Positions 55,315 through 64,000 of a stretch of 64,000 nucleotides of DNA are shown piece by piece. The stretch comes from Lachnospiraceae bacterium (GTDB lineage Bacteria > Bacillota > Clostridia > Lachnospirales > Lachnospiraceae). Under the pieces are notes generated by a model that saw only the letters and a program-made list of their open reading frames with translations, did no database searches and had not been told where the DNA came from. Position 1 is the stretch's first letter. Each line of letters starts with the position of its first letter. Made by a program: the position numbers and the translations under genes. The stretch covers positions 1 to 64,000 of the forward strand of contig JAFQIE010000037.1 in NCBI GenBank assembly GCA_017397645.1. Direction: 5' to 3'.

Positions 55315-55956
55315 ATGGAAACAAACGAAAGAATGGAGACATTTATCGATTCCTTGGATAAGGGAAACACGCCTTTCTTGGATAAGATTGAAAAATATGC
55401 CCTGGAAACGGAAGTTCCCATCATACGAAAATCCACGCAAAGTTTTTTGAAGTTTTTGCTGGCATATGCAAAGCCGAAGCACATCCTGGAGGTGGGAACA
55501 GCTATCGGCTTTTCTGCGTTGTTAATGAGTGAATACGGACCGAAGGACTGCCATATTACGACCATAGAAAAATACGAAAAAAGAATTCCCATTGCAAAGC
55601 AAAACTTTAAGGAGGCAGGACGGGAAGAACAAATCACGCTTCTGGAAGGGGACGCACTGGAAATTCTAAAAGAATTGAAAGGTGAGTATGACATGATTTT
55701 CATGGATGCTGCCAAGGGACAGTATATCCATTTCATGCCTGACATCCTACGCCTGTTATCTCCGGGTGGTTTGCTCATATCGGACAATGTATTGCAGGAC
55801 GGAGATGTGGTGGAATCCAGATTCGCGGTGACCAGAAGGAATCGTACCATTCATGCCAGAATGCGGGAGTATTTGTATGAACTGAAGCACCACCCGCAAT
55901 TGGAAACAGTCATTTTGCCGGTGGGTGATGGAGTGACTTTGAGTGTAAAAATTTAG
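55315..55956 (+). CDS. O-methyltransferase (YrrM-like)
   Basis: 213 residues with a class I SAM fold of the caffeoyl-CoA methyltransferase type: HILEVGTAIGFSALLMSEYG (SAM loop), ITTIEKYEKRIPIAK, YDMIFMDAAKGQYIHFM (metal Asp) and LLISDNVLQDGDVVES. Bacillus YrrM (TrmR) methylates tRNA U34 (5-hydroxyuridine), a likely role here because the U32 peptidase that follows belongs to the same hydroxylation pathway (YrrN/YrrO, TrhP). Confidence 0.87.
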   Translation: METNERMETFIDSLDKGNTPFLDKIEKYALETEVPIIRKSTQSFLKFLLAYAKPKHILEVGTAIGFSALLMSEYGPKDCHITTIEKYEKRIPIAKQNFKEAGREEQITLLEGDALEILKELKGEYDMIFMDAAKGQYIHFMPDILRLLSPGGLLISDNVLQDGDVVESRFAVTRRNRTIHARMREYLYELKHHPQLETVILPVGDGVTLSVKI

Positions 55957-55975
55957 TACAAGGATAAGGGATACA

Positions 55976-57265
55976 ATGAGAAACAAGAAACCGGAATTAT
56001 TGATTCCTGCCAGTAGCTTAGAGGTTCTGAAAACAGCAGTTATCTATGGCGCTGATGCTGTGTATATCGGCGGAGAGGCATTTGGACTTCGTGCTAAGGC
56101 AAAGAATTTTACAAAAGAAGAAATGGCAGAGGGAATCGCCTTTGCTCACGCCCGTGGCGTAAAGGTTTATGTAACGGCAAACATCCTGGCCCACAATGAG
56201 GATTTGGAGGGCGCCAGAACATATTTTGAAGAACTTCGGGATATGCAACCGGAAGCCTGCGATGCGTTGATTATTTCCGACCCCGGTATGTTTACCATTG
56301 CAAAAGAAGTGTGGCCGGAGGTGGAAATCCACATTTCTACGCAAGCCAATAATACCAACTACCAGACCTATCTTTTTTGGTGGAATATGGGAGCCAAGCG
56401 AGTGGTGTCTGCCAGAGAATTATCCTTGCAGGAAATTAGCACCATTAGAGAACATATTCCGGAGGATATGGAAATCGAGAGCTTTATTCATGGAGCGATG
56501 TGTATTTCCTATTCCGGCAGATGCTTGCTCAGCAGCTTCTTAGCCGGCAGGGACGCTAATCAGGGAGCTTGTACCCATCCCTGCCGTTGGAAATATGCGG
56601 TGATGGAGGAAAAAAGACCGGGTGAGTATTTTCCTGTGGAAGAGAACGAGAGAGGCACATATATCTTTAATTCCAAAGATTTGTGTATGATAGAATACAT
56701 CCCGGAGATTGTGGCGGCAGGCATTGACAGTTTGAAGATAGAAGGACGTATGAAGACTGCATTGTACGTAGCGACTGTGGCAAGGACCTACCGCAAGGCA
56801 ATTGACGATTTGCTAACCTCAGAAGAAACCTATAGGGCCAATATGGACTGGTACAAGGAGGAGATTTCCAAATGTACTTATCGTCAGTTCACCACCGGAT
56901 TTTATTTTGGGAAGCCCACGGAAGAAACCCAGATTTATGACAACAATACCTATGTGAATGAATACATTTATTTGGGCATTGTAGAGGAAACAAAAACGAC
57001 AGATACGGAAAGCGCCATGCCCGTTGCCGGGGAGCAGGCGAAAGCCTTGGCGCGGATAGAGCAACGCAATAAATTCTCTGTGGGAGATACCATCGAAATC
57101 ATGAAGCCGGATGGCAGAAATCTCACGGTAGAAGTGCTGGGTATGTACAATGGCGATTTGGAGCCGGTGGAAAGCTGTCCCCATTCCAAACAGACGATAT
57201 GGTTGCAACTATCGGAGACACCCGATAAGTATGATCTGCTGCGGGTGAGAAATATTGACGCATAG
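55976..57265 (+). CDS. U32 family peptidase-like protein (TrhP/YrrO type)
   Basis: 429 residues. Signature of the U32 family FIHGAMCISYSGRCLLSS with the paired cysteines; N-terminal PELLIPASSLEVLKTAVIYGADAVYIGG and NPCRWKY-like HPCRWKYAVM. In E. coli and Bacillus these proteins hydroxylate U34 of tRNA (ho5U); the neighbour TrmR-like methyltransferase then makes mo5U. The gene order matches Bacillus yrrM-yrrN/O. AAGGATAAGGG precedes the ATG. Confidence 0.92.
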   Translation: MRNKKPELLIPASSLEVLKTAVIYGADAVYIGGEAFGLRAKAKNFTKEEMAEGIAFAHARGVKVYVTANILAHNEDLEGARTYFEELRDMQPEACDALIISDPGMFTIAKEVWPEVEIHISTQANNTNYQTYLFWWNMGAKRVVSARELSLQEISTIREHIPEDMEIESFIHGAMCISYSGRCLLSSFLAGRDANQGACTHPCRWKYAVMEEKRPGEYFPVEENERGTYIFNSKDLCMIEYIPEIVAAGIDSLKIEGRMKTALYVATVARTYRKAIDDLLTSEETYRANMDWYKEEISKCTYRQFTTGFYFGKPTEETQIYDNNTYVNEYIYLGIVEETKTTDTESAMPVAGEQAKALARIEQRNKFSVGDTIEIMKPDGRNLTVEVLGMYNGDLEPVESCPHSKQTIWLQLSETPDKYDLLRVRNIDA

Positions 57266-57322
57266 GTGCCGGTGTGTTAAAATGTGCACAACGAAAAAGC
57301 TTGAAATAAGCGGTAAGGACAG

Positions 57323-59440
57323 ATGAAAATGAGTGAAATTTTGAAAGTGGAAGAGATTTTTGGCAGCAAGGTATTTTCTCTCGGAAAAATGAAGGAGAGA
57401 CTGCCGGAAGAAGTTTATAATGAACTGGTTAGTATCATGGAGCATGGCGGGGAATTGACCCGTGCCACAGCAAATGTGGTGGCTACAGCTATGAAGGATT
57501 GGGCCATGGAAAATGGGGCGACCCATTACACTCATTGGTTCCAGCCTCTGACCGGTATCACGGCAGAAAAACATGATGCGTTTGTGACCCATCCCGATAA
57601 AGAAGGTAAGATGATCATGGAGTTTTCCGGCAAGGAGTTGATTAAGGGTGAACCCGATGCGTCTTCTTTCCCTTCCGGTGGTCTTCGTGCGACCTTTGAG
57701 GCGAGAGGGTATACCACCTGGGATATCACCTCTCCGGCGTTTATCAAGGAGACAGCTACGGGTCCGACCTTGTGTATCCCAACCGCATTCTGTTCCTATA
57801 CGGGAGAAGCTTTGGATAAAAAAACCCCCTTGCTTCGTTCCATGGAGGCATTGGACAAGCAGGCACTCCGAATTTTACGTCTGTTTGGAAATACAGAGGC
57901 AAAGAAAGTAATTCCCTGCGTGGGCGCAGAACAGGAATACTTTATTATTGATGCAAAGAAGGCGTTAAAAAGAGAAGATATCATCTTCGCCGGCAGAACC
58001 CTTTACGGCGCACCCGCACCAAAGGGGCAAGAAATGGATGACCATTATTTTGGCGTCATCAGAGAGCGTGTCGGCGGATTTATGCATGATGTGAACGTAG
58101 AATTGTGGAAACTGGGAGTGACCTCCAAGACACAGCATAATGAGGCGGCTCCCGCACAGCACGAGCTGGCACCTATTTACGAGACTTCCAATGTGGCAGT
58201 GGACCATAATCAGTTGGTGATGGAGACGCTGAAGCGGGTAGCAGGCAAACATGGTTTGCGTTGTATGCTACATGAGAAGCCCTTTGCAGGTGTGAATGGT
58301 TCCGGTAAGCATAACAACTGGTCTATTACCACGGACACCGGTCTCAATTTGTTGGAGCCCGGAAAGAAACCCAACGAAAACACGCAATTTTTGCTGGTTT
58401 TGGCATGTATTATGAAGGCGGTGGATACTCACGCGGACTTGTTGCGTCAGAGTGCGTCCAACGTGGGCAACGATTTGCGACTTGGCGGATATGAGGCACC
58501 TCCCGCTATCATTTCCATGTTCTTGGGAGAACAGCTGGAAGATGTGGTGGCGCAATTGGTAGAAACCGGCCATGCAGATTCTTTGAAGAAGGGTGGCATG
58601 TTGAAGACCGGCGTATCCACGCTGCCCGATTTTGTAAAAGATGCTACGGATAGAAACCGTACTTCACCCTTTGCCTTTACCGGAAATAAATTCGAATTCC
58701 GTATGGTGGGCAGTGAGGATTCCATCGGAAGTCCTAACATCACTCTGAACGCCATTGTGGCAGAAGCCTTTTGTGAAGCTGCAGACAGATTGGAAACTGC
58801 TGAGAATTTTGATGAGACAGTACATAGTTTGATTAAGGAATATATGAGCCAGCACCAGAGAATTATTTTCAATGGCAACGGCTACGCTAAAGAATGGGAA
58901 GAAGAAGCGGCACGACGTGGTTTGCCCAACATTCCTACCATGGTGGAAGCGGTGGATACGCTAACCACAAAGAAAGCCATCCGACTCTTTGAAAAATTTG
59001 GTATCTTTACAGAGGCGGAACTGCATTCCCGTGCGGAAATTCTGTATGAAATCTATGCGAAAACCATCAATATCGAAGCCTTGACTATGTTGGATATGGC
59101 CAACAAGCAGATTATTCCTGCGGTTATAAAATTTGCCAAGTCTCTTGCAGATACCACTTTGACAGTGAAGATGGCAGGCGGAGACGCATCTGTATCCAAG
59201 GCGCTTTTGAAGGACGTGACTGCAAAGTTGACCGCTATGAAGAAGGCAGCAGAACGGTTGCAGAAGGTGGAAGATGCCGGTGCTCACATGGCGAGAGGCA
59301 AGGAGCAGGCCTTCTATTATAGAAATAAAGTGGTGACTGCAATGAACGAATTGCGATTGCCTGCAGACGAACTTGAGAAACTGGTGGACAAGGAATTTTG
59401 GCCTTTCCCTACCTATTCAGATTTGTTGTTCGAAGTTTGA
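57323..59440 (+). CDS. glnN: Glutamine synthetase type III
   Basis: 705 residues. GSIII, the large glutamine synthetase of Bacteroides and Clostridia, makes glutamine from glutamate and ammonia. Typical stretches are MEHGGELTRATANVVATAMKDWAMENGATHYTHWFQPLT, FPSGGLRATFEARGYTTWD, VGAEQEYFIID, EAAPAQHELAPIYE and NGSGKHNNWSI. AAGGAC precedes the ATG. It stands alone, ahead of a tRNA-Gln gene. Confidence 0.96.
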   Translation: MKMSEILKVEEIFGSKVFSLGKMKERLPEEVYNELVSIMEHGGELTRATANVVATAMKDWAMENGATHYTHWFQPLTGITAEKHDAFVTHPDKEGKMIMEFSGKELIKGEPDASSFPSGGLRATFEARGYTTWDITSPAFIKETATGPTLCIPTAFCSYTGEALDKKTPLLRSMEALDKQALRILRLFGNTEAKKVIPCVGAEQEYFIIDAKKALKREDIIFAGRTLYGAPAPKGQEMDDHYFGVIRERVGGFMHDVNVELWKLGVTSKTQHNEAAPAQHELAPIYETSNVAVDHNQLVMETLKRVAGKHGLRCMLHEKPFAGVNGSGKHNNWSITTDTGLNLLEPGKKPNENTQFLLVLACIMKAVDTHADLLRQSASNVGNDLRLGGYEAPPAIISMFLGEQLEDVVAQLVETGHADSLKKGGMLKTGVSTLPDFVKDATDRNRTSPFAFTGNKFEFRMVGSEDSIGSPNITLNAIVAEAFCEAADRLETAENFDETVHSLIKEYMSQHQRIIFNGNGYAKEWEEEAARRGLPNIPTMVEAVDTLTTKKAIRLFEKFGIFTEAELHSRAEILYEIYAKTINIEALTMLDMANKQIIPAVIKFAKSLADTTLTVKMAGGDASVSKALLKDVTAKLTAMKKAAERLQKVEDAGAHMARGKEQAFYYRNKVVTAMNELRLPADELEKLVDKEFWPFPTYSDLLFEV

Positions 59441-59452
59441 TAAAGAAAAGTC

Positions 59453-59481
59453 TTGCATTTTTGAGTGAAATGATGTACACT
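59453..59481 (+). promoter_or_regulatory. Promoter of the first tRNA-Gln gene
   Basis: TTGCAT (59453-59458), a 17-base spacer and TACACT (59476-59481), 19 bases before the tRNA. The second tRNA-Gln has the same arrangement. Confidence 0.65.
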
Positions 59482-59500
59482 CAAAAAGTCGTCAAGACAT

Positions 59501-59572
59501 AGGGCTATCGCCAAACGGTAAGGCAACGGACTCTGACTCCGTCATTTCAAGGTTCGAATCCTTGTAGCCCTG
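59501..59572 (+). tRNA. tRNA-Gln (CTG), copy 1
   Basis: 72-base cloverleaf: acceptor AGGGCTA/TAGCCCT with discriminator G, anticodon stem ACGGA/TCCGT with loop CTCTGAC (anticodon CTG), T arm CAAGG/TTCGAAT/CCTTG. CCA is not encoded. Confidence 0.93.
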
Positions 59573-59577
59573 CTTGG

Positions 59578-59607
59578 AAAACGAGAACAGAAGTGTTCTC
59601 GTTTTTT
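59578..59607 (+). terminator. Terminator after tRNA-Gln copy 1
   Basis: AAAACGAGAACA and TGTTCTCGTTTT pair perfectly around GAAG, followed by a T-run. Confidence 0.9.
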
Positions 59608-59635
59608 TGTTTTCATAGGACGAGGAGAAATAAAG

Positions 59636-61486
59636 ATGAAACAAGGCGCAGTTCATGCTTTGAAAATCATACTCATGGTGCTGGCAGGTGCGGTGGTGGC
59701 AACCCTGCTTTTGACTCTTGTGTTTTTAGTGCCGGTGAATGAGCAGAATAAGATGCAGTCGATGCAAATGTTAAGTGAAGAGGGATGGTATCCTCTGGCT
59801 ACGGTACACAAAAAGGCACAAGCGGAATATTTTCATTCTAATCTGCCCCATGTAATAGACAGCAATACGGATAGTATCATGGTTTCTATTGCCACGGATG
59901 GTAGTGCGGGCAATCCTTTGTATCGCGCCATGGATATGTACAATGAGCATATGGGCAAGAGTTACGCCAGATATTGGCATGGGTATGTGAGTCTTTTGCG
60001 CCCGCTGCTATATTTCTTTGACTATGGTCAAATCCGTATTTTGAATGGTCTGATGCAGACTCTTTTGGCATTTTTGCTGGCACATACGATATGGAAGAAA
60101 AAAGGAATTGCATTCGCATTACTTGCATTGACCTCCTATGCCTTGATTATGCCTCCCGCAGTAGCGGATTCTCTTTATTTTTCGGGCAATTTCTATGTGG
60201 CTATGATAGGAAGTCTTATTCTGTTAAAATCCGATACAGATGGAGCCAACCATTCAAAGTATCTCTACACGTTTACGGGCATTGGTATGGCTACCTGTTT
60301 CTTTGATTTGCTGACCTACCCGCTGTACACATGGGGGATTCCTATGGTATGGTGGCTGGTTGTTACAAACAAGGAGGATAGTATCTGGCAAGCCCTGAAG
60401 AAATGTGTGTCGTCCGGTGTGGCATGGATTGCCGGATACTTTGGCATTTGGTTGGCAAAGTGGATTTTGGCAAGTGTGGTTACCGGACGGAACGTAATCG
60501 AGGATGCGGCAGGAAAGGTAAATCAATGGTCTGCCACCGGGGAACAGGTCGCTACAGGTTTGCGAGACCGGTTCGAGGCATTGGGAATGAACTGGAGCCA
60601 TTATCGGTATCCGGTATATATGGTATTGTTGCTTGCCTGGGTGGTATATTTGTTTGTACTGTTCTGTAAAAATGGCACCCGCCTTTGCAAAAATAACATT
60701 GCGCTGCTTCTGGTGGCGGTATCTTCTGTGGTATGGTATCTGGTAATGTCGGAGCATACCACCGGACATCACTTCTTTGCCTATCGAATCTGGGGTATCG
60801 CCATACTGGCTGTGGGTGTGATTTGCCTGCAGGCGGTGGAACATCAGGTACAGACCGGTGGGTGGAAAAAGAAATTGATTCTTATTGCCGTGGCTGCTTT
60901 GATGGCAGCAGGACTTACCACGACGGCGAAAGAAGATGTTGTGGCCTTTGACGGCAGTGTGGAATATAGCAAGGTGCAGTTGGAGGAGAATGCAGTGGCG
61001 AGAGTAGACTTTACGCCTACCTTCTCCAAGATGAGATCTGTCATTCTTTGCATGTATTCCGAGGGACAAGAGGGCATCTATGAGTTACGTGTAAAAGAAA
61101 ACGACCGGGTGCTTTATACGGAAGAAATACCAATTGCACAATATGAGGGAAAGACCTTTACTTCTATTCCTGTGGATTGGAAATTAAAGGCGGGGAAAGA
61201 CTATGTATTGGAGATCAGTCCCAAGGAAATCTCTGCACCGACGTATATCCTATTGACCAATGAGGGTGTAATGCCTCTGCATGAAATGCGCAACGTAACT
61301 GTGGACGGCAAGGAACAGACCGGTCAACCGGTGTGGGGCTTTACATATCATACGCTGTCCACTTCCAAGGTACATTTGTTGTTTATGTTTGCCTGCTATG
61401 GTGCACTTAGCATGGCAATTGTGCTGAGTGCATGCTCTTGCATAAAACAAGTACAAAGAGTGAAAAGGCAAATGCAAAAAGAATAA
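59636..61486 (+). CDS. Large membrane protein of unknown function (616 aa)
   Basis: Polytopic protein with an N-terminal helix, an outer loop of about 110 residues (SNLPHVIDSNTDSIMVSIATDGS, then ARYWHGYVSLLRPLLYFFDYG), about ten further helices to residue 430, an outer beta-rich domain (residues 430-560) and a last helix near the C terminus. This layout resembles GT-C glycosyltransferases and the DUF6056/DUF6020 proteins also in the window, but no named family is clear. It is bracketed by two identical tRNA-Gln genes, each with its own promoter and terminator. Confidence 0.7.
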   Translation: MKQGAVHALKIILMVLAGAVVATLLLTLVFLVPVNEQNKMQSMQMLSEEGWYPLATVHKKAQAEYFHSNLPHVIDSNTDSIMVSIATDGSAGNPLYRAMDMYNEHMGKSYARYWHGYVSLLRPLLYFFDYGQIRILNGLMQTLLAFLLAHTIWKKKGIAFALLALTSYALIMPPAVADSLYFSGNFYVAMIGSLILLKSDTDGANHSKYLYTFTGIGMATCFFDLLTYPLYTWGIPMVWWLVVTNKEDSIWQALKKCVSSGVAWIAGYFGIWLAKWILASVVTGRNVIEDAAGKVNQWSATGEQVATGLRDRFEALGMNWSHYRYPVYMVLLLAWVVYLFVLFCKNGTRLCKNNIALLLVAVSSVVWYLVMSEHTTGHHFFAYRIWGIAILAVGVICLQAVEHQVQTGGWKKKLILIAVAALMAAGLTTTAKEDVVAFDGSVEYSKVQLEENAVARVDFTPTFSKMRSVILCMYSEGQEGIYELRVKENDRVLYTEEIPIAQYEGKTFTSIPVDWKLKAGKDYVLEISPKEISAPTYILLTNEGVMPLHEMRNVTVDGKEQTGQPVWGFTYHTLSTSKVHLLFMFACYGALSMAIVLSACSCIKQVQRVKRQMQKE

Positions 61487-61494
61487 AAAAGCAC

Positions 61495-61523
61495 TTGCAA
61501 AATTATCCAAAGTAGTGTACAGT
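61495..61523 (+). promoter_or_regulatory. Promoter of the second tRNA-Gln gene
   Basis: TTGCAA (61495-61500), a 17-base spacer and TACAGT (61518-61523), 20 bases before the tRNA. It matches the first tRNA-Gln promoter except in the spacer. Confidence 0.65.
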
Positions 61524-61543
61524 AAATAACGTCGCTAAGACAT

Positions 61544-61615
61544 AGGGCTATCGCCAAACGGTAAGGCAACGGACTCTGACTCCGTCATTTCAAGGTTCGA
61601 ATCCTTGTAGCCCTG
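61544..61615 (+). tRNA. tRNA-Gln (CTG), copy 2
   Basis: Identical over all 72 bases to the copy at 59501-59572; the identity extends 7 bases upstream (79 bases in all, 61537-61615). CCA is not encoded. Confidence 0.93.
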
Positions 61616-61616
61616 T

Positions 61617-61650
61617 AAAAAGTCTATGAGTTTTGCTCATAGGCTTTTTT
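61617..61650 (+). terminator. Terminator after tRNA-Gln copy 2
   Basis: AGTCTATGAG and CTCATAGGCT pair (one G-U) around TTTTG, followed by six T residues. It differs from the first copy's terminator, so the terminators are not part of the duplication. Confidence 0.85.
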
Positions 61651-61754
61651 GTTGCAAAATGGAGTCCGTAAGTGGGCTCTTTTTTTCTATGCAAAGGAAG
61701 AGAAATATGATACACTTAAAAAGAATATAAGCAAATACGAGGTTGTGATTTATC

Positions 61755-62603
61755 ATGATAAAAATTGGCGAAAAACAGACTCTGAAAATAGTAAAAAAAG
61801 TTGATTTTGGTGTGTATCTTTCGGAGAATCCGGGAGCGAGTGAAACGGATGAGCAGGAAAAGGTATTGCTTCCCATCAAACAGGTGCCGGAAACGGCGCA
61901 AGTGGGAGATGAAATGGAGGTCTTCATTTACCGTGATTCCAAGGACCGCATCATAGCTACCACCAACGAACCACTGCTTTTGAAGGGGCAGGTAAAGCTT
62001 TTGAAAGTAGCACAGATGGGTAAATTTGGCGCCTTTTTAGACTGGGGATTGGAGAAGGATCTGATGCTACCCTTCAAGGAACAAAGAGGGCGCGTGAATC
62101 CCGGAGACGAGGTGCTGGTTTCCCTCTATGTGGACAAGAGCAATCGCCTTTGTGCGACCATGAACGTCTATGAAAACTTGAAAACGGACAGCCCCTATAA
62201 GAAGGGTGACCATGTGGTGGGCAGAGTCTATGAACTGAGTGATAATTTTGGCGCTTTTGTAGCGGTGGATAATTGTTATTCGGCTCTGATTCCCAAGAAG
62301 GAACAGTATGGCAACATCGAACTTGGCAAAGATGTGGAGGCATGTGTGGAACAGGTAAGGGAGGATGGCAAATTGACCTTGTCTGTCCGCGAAAGAGGTC
62401 TGGTGCAGATCGAAAAGGATGCTGAAGAAATTCTGAAGTTGATGGATAGCTACGAGGGTGTGTTGCCCTTCAATGATAAAGCAGACCCGGAAGTCATCAA
62501 ATACGAAACGGGCATGAGTAAGAATCAATTCAAACGGGCAGTAGGTAATCTTTTGAAAACGGGAAGGGTTCAAATCACGGAGAGAGGTATCCGTCGGGTT
62601 TGA
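61755..62603 (+). CDS. cvfB: S1-like RNA-binding protein CvfB (YitL)
   Basis: 282 residues of the CvfB/YitL family: an N-terminal S1-like domain (IGEKQTLKIVKKVDFGVYL), a second S1 domain (GQVKLLKVAQMGKFGAFLDWGLEKDLMLPFKEQ), a third (GDHVVGRVYELSDNFGAFVAV) and a C-terminal winged helix (GMSKNQFKRAVGNLLKTGRVQI). In Staphylococcus CvfB affects virulence gene mRNA levels. Soluble. A sparse ribosome binding site precedes the ATG. Confidence 0.92.
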   Translation: MIKIGEKQTLKIVKKVDFGVYLSENPGASETDEQEKVLLPIKQVPETAQVGDEMEVFIYRDSKDRIIATTNEPLLLKGQVKLLKVAQMGKFGAFLDWGLEKDLMLPFKEQRGRVNPGDEVLVSLYVDKSNRLCATMNVYENLKTDSPYKKGDHVVGRVYELSDNFGAFVAVDNCYSALIPKKEQYGNIELGKDVEACVEQVREDGKLTLSVRERGLVQIEKDAEEILKLMDSYEGVLPFNDKADPEVIKYETGMSKNQFKRAVGNLLKTGRVQITERGIRRV

Positions 62604-62650
62604 ACGGTGAGGAAAACATAAGAGTTCCGCATGGTTTCGTGAGGTAAAGA

Positions 62651-64000
62651 ATGGAAACAGATAGCAGAAAGCACACCATATGTGACGTGATGAAAAATCC
62701 ATATACGATTGCAGTAAGTTGTATCTATGCTCTGGGTATGATGATTGGCTACAGTTATTACACCACAGAGTCCTGGAACTTACTATATGACGGCACCTTG
62801 ATCCGGTCGGTTCTGGCGCTTTTGGTTTTCGTTGCCTTAAGTCTGGCATTTTTGGCTGTGATTGCGTTAGGCGGGTGGATTCTAAGCAAAAATCCCCGGA
62901 TTTTACACAGGGAGGCACACGGTAAATTGGAGTCCCTTTTGTTTGAAAAGCACTCCTTTCTTGCACCACTCATCGTGTTGTCCCTCTGTACATTGCCGGT
63001 TGTGATTCTCTTTTTCCCGGGAACGGTAGCACCGGACGCCAGGGGGCAGTTATATAGTTATTTCGCCCCTTGGGAAATGAATGGGCACCATCCCATCGGC
63101 AGTACTCTGGTGATGGGTGGTTTCGTAGAACTGGGGCGGATACTGTTTGATTCCGACAGCATTGGACTGTTCCTGTTTACCGGTACGCAGACGATACTGC
63201 AACTTTTGGTACAAGCTTATATAGTACATTACCAAAAACGCCTGCAGTCCCCTTTTATCATCAGATGGATGACTTTGGCCTATTTTGGTGTTCTTCCTCT
63301 TTTCCAAATATGGGGATTTACGGTGATTAAAGATTCTATATATTACATCGCTTTTGCCCTTTTGGTTTTAAGTATGCTGGATTATTTCCGACAGGAACGG
63401 CGGGGCGCCAGTGCAGTCTTTCTGACGATTGCAGCTCTTATGATTGTGGTATTTCGTAAAGAGGGTAAATACATTGTGTTCGTTTCGCTGTTGTTGCTTT
63501 TCTTCGTGGCGAAAAAACATTGGCAGGATTTCTGTATCGCGGCGGTGGCGTGCGTGGGCGCCTTGTTTTTGATTGAAGGCGTGTACATGCCAATGAACGG
63601 TATCAAGGACGGACCGGTAAAGGAAATGCTTTCCCTACCTTTGCAGCAGACGGGAAGATATCTCTGGCTTCACGGGGAGGAGATTACGGATGAAGAGCGG
63701 GAGGCTTTGGAGGCAGTTTTCGTGCCGGAATTACCCCAGGTGGGATATGTGAAGGAAACTTCTGATTGTGTCAAAGGATTCTTTGAGGATTACCCGGATG
63801 GGCAAGCCCTGAAGAACTATTTTAAGGTGTGGTACAGACAGGGGTTGAAACACCCCGCCACATATTTGCAAGCCACTCTGAATCAAACATACGGGTATTT
63901 TTATCCGCCCAGAGGAGATATCCGCGACGAAATCGGGTATTTTGGTTTTAGTTTCGATACAGCTATGTATATGGACCGCGACAATGTGAGCGCATCCTTT
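62651..64000 (+). CDS. DUF6020-like polytopic membrane protein, cut by window end
   Basis: 450 codons open to the window edge with no stop. It starts at ATG 62651 after GAGGTAAAG. Several membrane helices alternate with an outer loop (VAPDARGQLYSYFAPWEMNGHHPIGSTLVMG) and an inner motif (MIVVFRKEGKYIVF). GGFV..LGR and KEMLSLPLQQTGRY resemble DUF6020, a family of large envelope proteins of GT-C type. The C terminus is missing, so the full domain plan is not visible. It follows cvfB by 47 bases. Confidence 0.72.
   Translation, partial: METDSRKHTICDVMKNPYTIAVSCIYALGMMIGYSYYTTESWNLLYDGTLIRSVLALLVFVALSLAFLAVIALGGWILSKNPRILHREAHGKLESLLFEKHSFLAPLIVLSLCTLPVVILFFPGTVAPDARGQLYSYFAPWEMNGHHPIGSTLVMGGFVELGRILFDSDSIGLFLFTGTQTILQLLVQAYIVHYQKRLQSPFIIRWMTLAYFGVLPLFQIWGFTVIKDSIYYIAFALLVLSMLDYFRQERRGASAVFLTIAALMIVVFRKEGKYIVFVSLLLLFFVAKKHWQDFCIAAVACVGALFLIEGVYMPMNGIKDGPVKEMLSLPLQQTGRYLWLHGEEITDEEREALEAVFVPELPQVGYVKETSDCVKGFFEDYPDGQALKNYFKVWYRQGLKHPATYLQATLNQTYGYFYPPRGDIRDEIGYFGFSFDTAMYMDRDNVSASF

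Noticed and set aside
59494..61615. Integrated mobile element between the tRNA-Gln copies
   Set aside because: There is no integrase, transposase or attachment-site asymmetry, and each tRNA is complete with its own promoter and terminator.

Overview
The window is chromosomal DNA from a spore-forming Clostridia species, most probably Lachnospiraceae. This rests on SpmA/SpmB and CotF-like spore genes, a CIRCE-controlled hrcA-grpE-dnaK-dnaJ operon, HPr kinase with Crh-like HPr proteins, RNase J, WhiA/RapZ, IreB, tRNAs without an encoded CCA, strong AGGAGG ribosome binding sites, and small families such as DUF6472 and DUF6056/DUF6020 that I associate with Lachnospiraceae. Most of it is dense housekeeping sequence. 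I see no prophage, insertion sequence or CRISPR array.

Layout. 1-7.6 kb: the end of a tRNA-Phe gene, a PLP decarboxylase, pyruvate kinase, a guanylate kinase-like gene, then holB-ricT-trmN6-rsmI (the Bacillus yaaO-tmk-holB-yaaT-yabB-yabC order, with changes) and a small Cys-rich protein. 7.7-15.2 kb: LrgA/LrgB, a membrane acyltransferase, two small spore-coat-like proteins, spmA-spmB, then leftward genes for a DUF885 metallopeptidase and a GT39-type membrane glycosyltransferase. 15.2-21.8 kb: split transketolase, rpe, metG, a YesL-like membrane protein and an MsmK/UgpC-type ABC ATPase. 21.8-28.7 kb: uvrC-hprK-murB-rapZ-whiA-crh-like-fba, which links carbon catabolite control to the cell envelope. 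28.8-35.5 kb: cyclophilin, GNAT, hflK-hflC, a 55-residue orphan flanked by an inverted repeat, an aminotransferase, uppP and a HAD phosphatase. 35.5-40.4 kb: the heat-shock operon.

40.4-46.0 kb is the most unusual part. A leftward candidate small RNA with its own promoter and terminator lies divergent to a CotH kinase, a VTC polyphosphate-polymerase-type protein, a DUF4956 membrane protein and a DUF6056 membrane protein. 46.0-50.3 kb: prmA, rsmE, a cysteine desulfurase and thiI. 50.3-50.6 kb: a second His-less HPr-like protein, leftward. 50.7-57.3 kb: mtaB, then ireB-ruvX-DUF1292-RNase J-short MltG-O-methyltransferase-U32 peptidase (the Bacillus yrzL-yrrK-yrzB-yrrL-yrrM-yrrN/O order, with RNase J added). 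57.3-64 kb: type III glutamine synthetase, two identical tRNA-Gln genes flanking a large membrane protein, CvfB, and a DUF6020-like membrane protein cut by the window end.

Working together: HprK plus two HPr-like proteins that keep the regulatory serine but lack the PTS histidine suggest a dedicated catabolite-signalling module beside glycolytic genes (fba, pyk). HrcA with CIRCE controls the chaperones. NifS and ThiI probably make 4-thiouridine in tRNA. The CotH-VTC-DUF4956 cassette is the best candidate for a poorly described system, possibly coupling surface-protein phosphorylation to polyphosphate or another polyanion; that function is inference.
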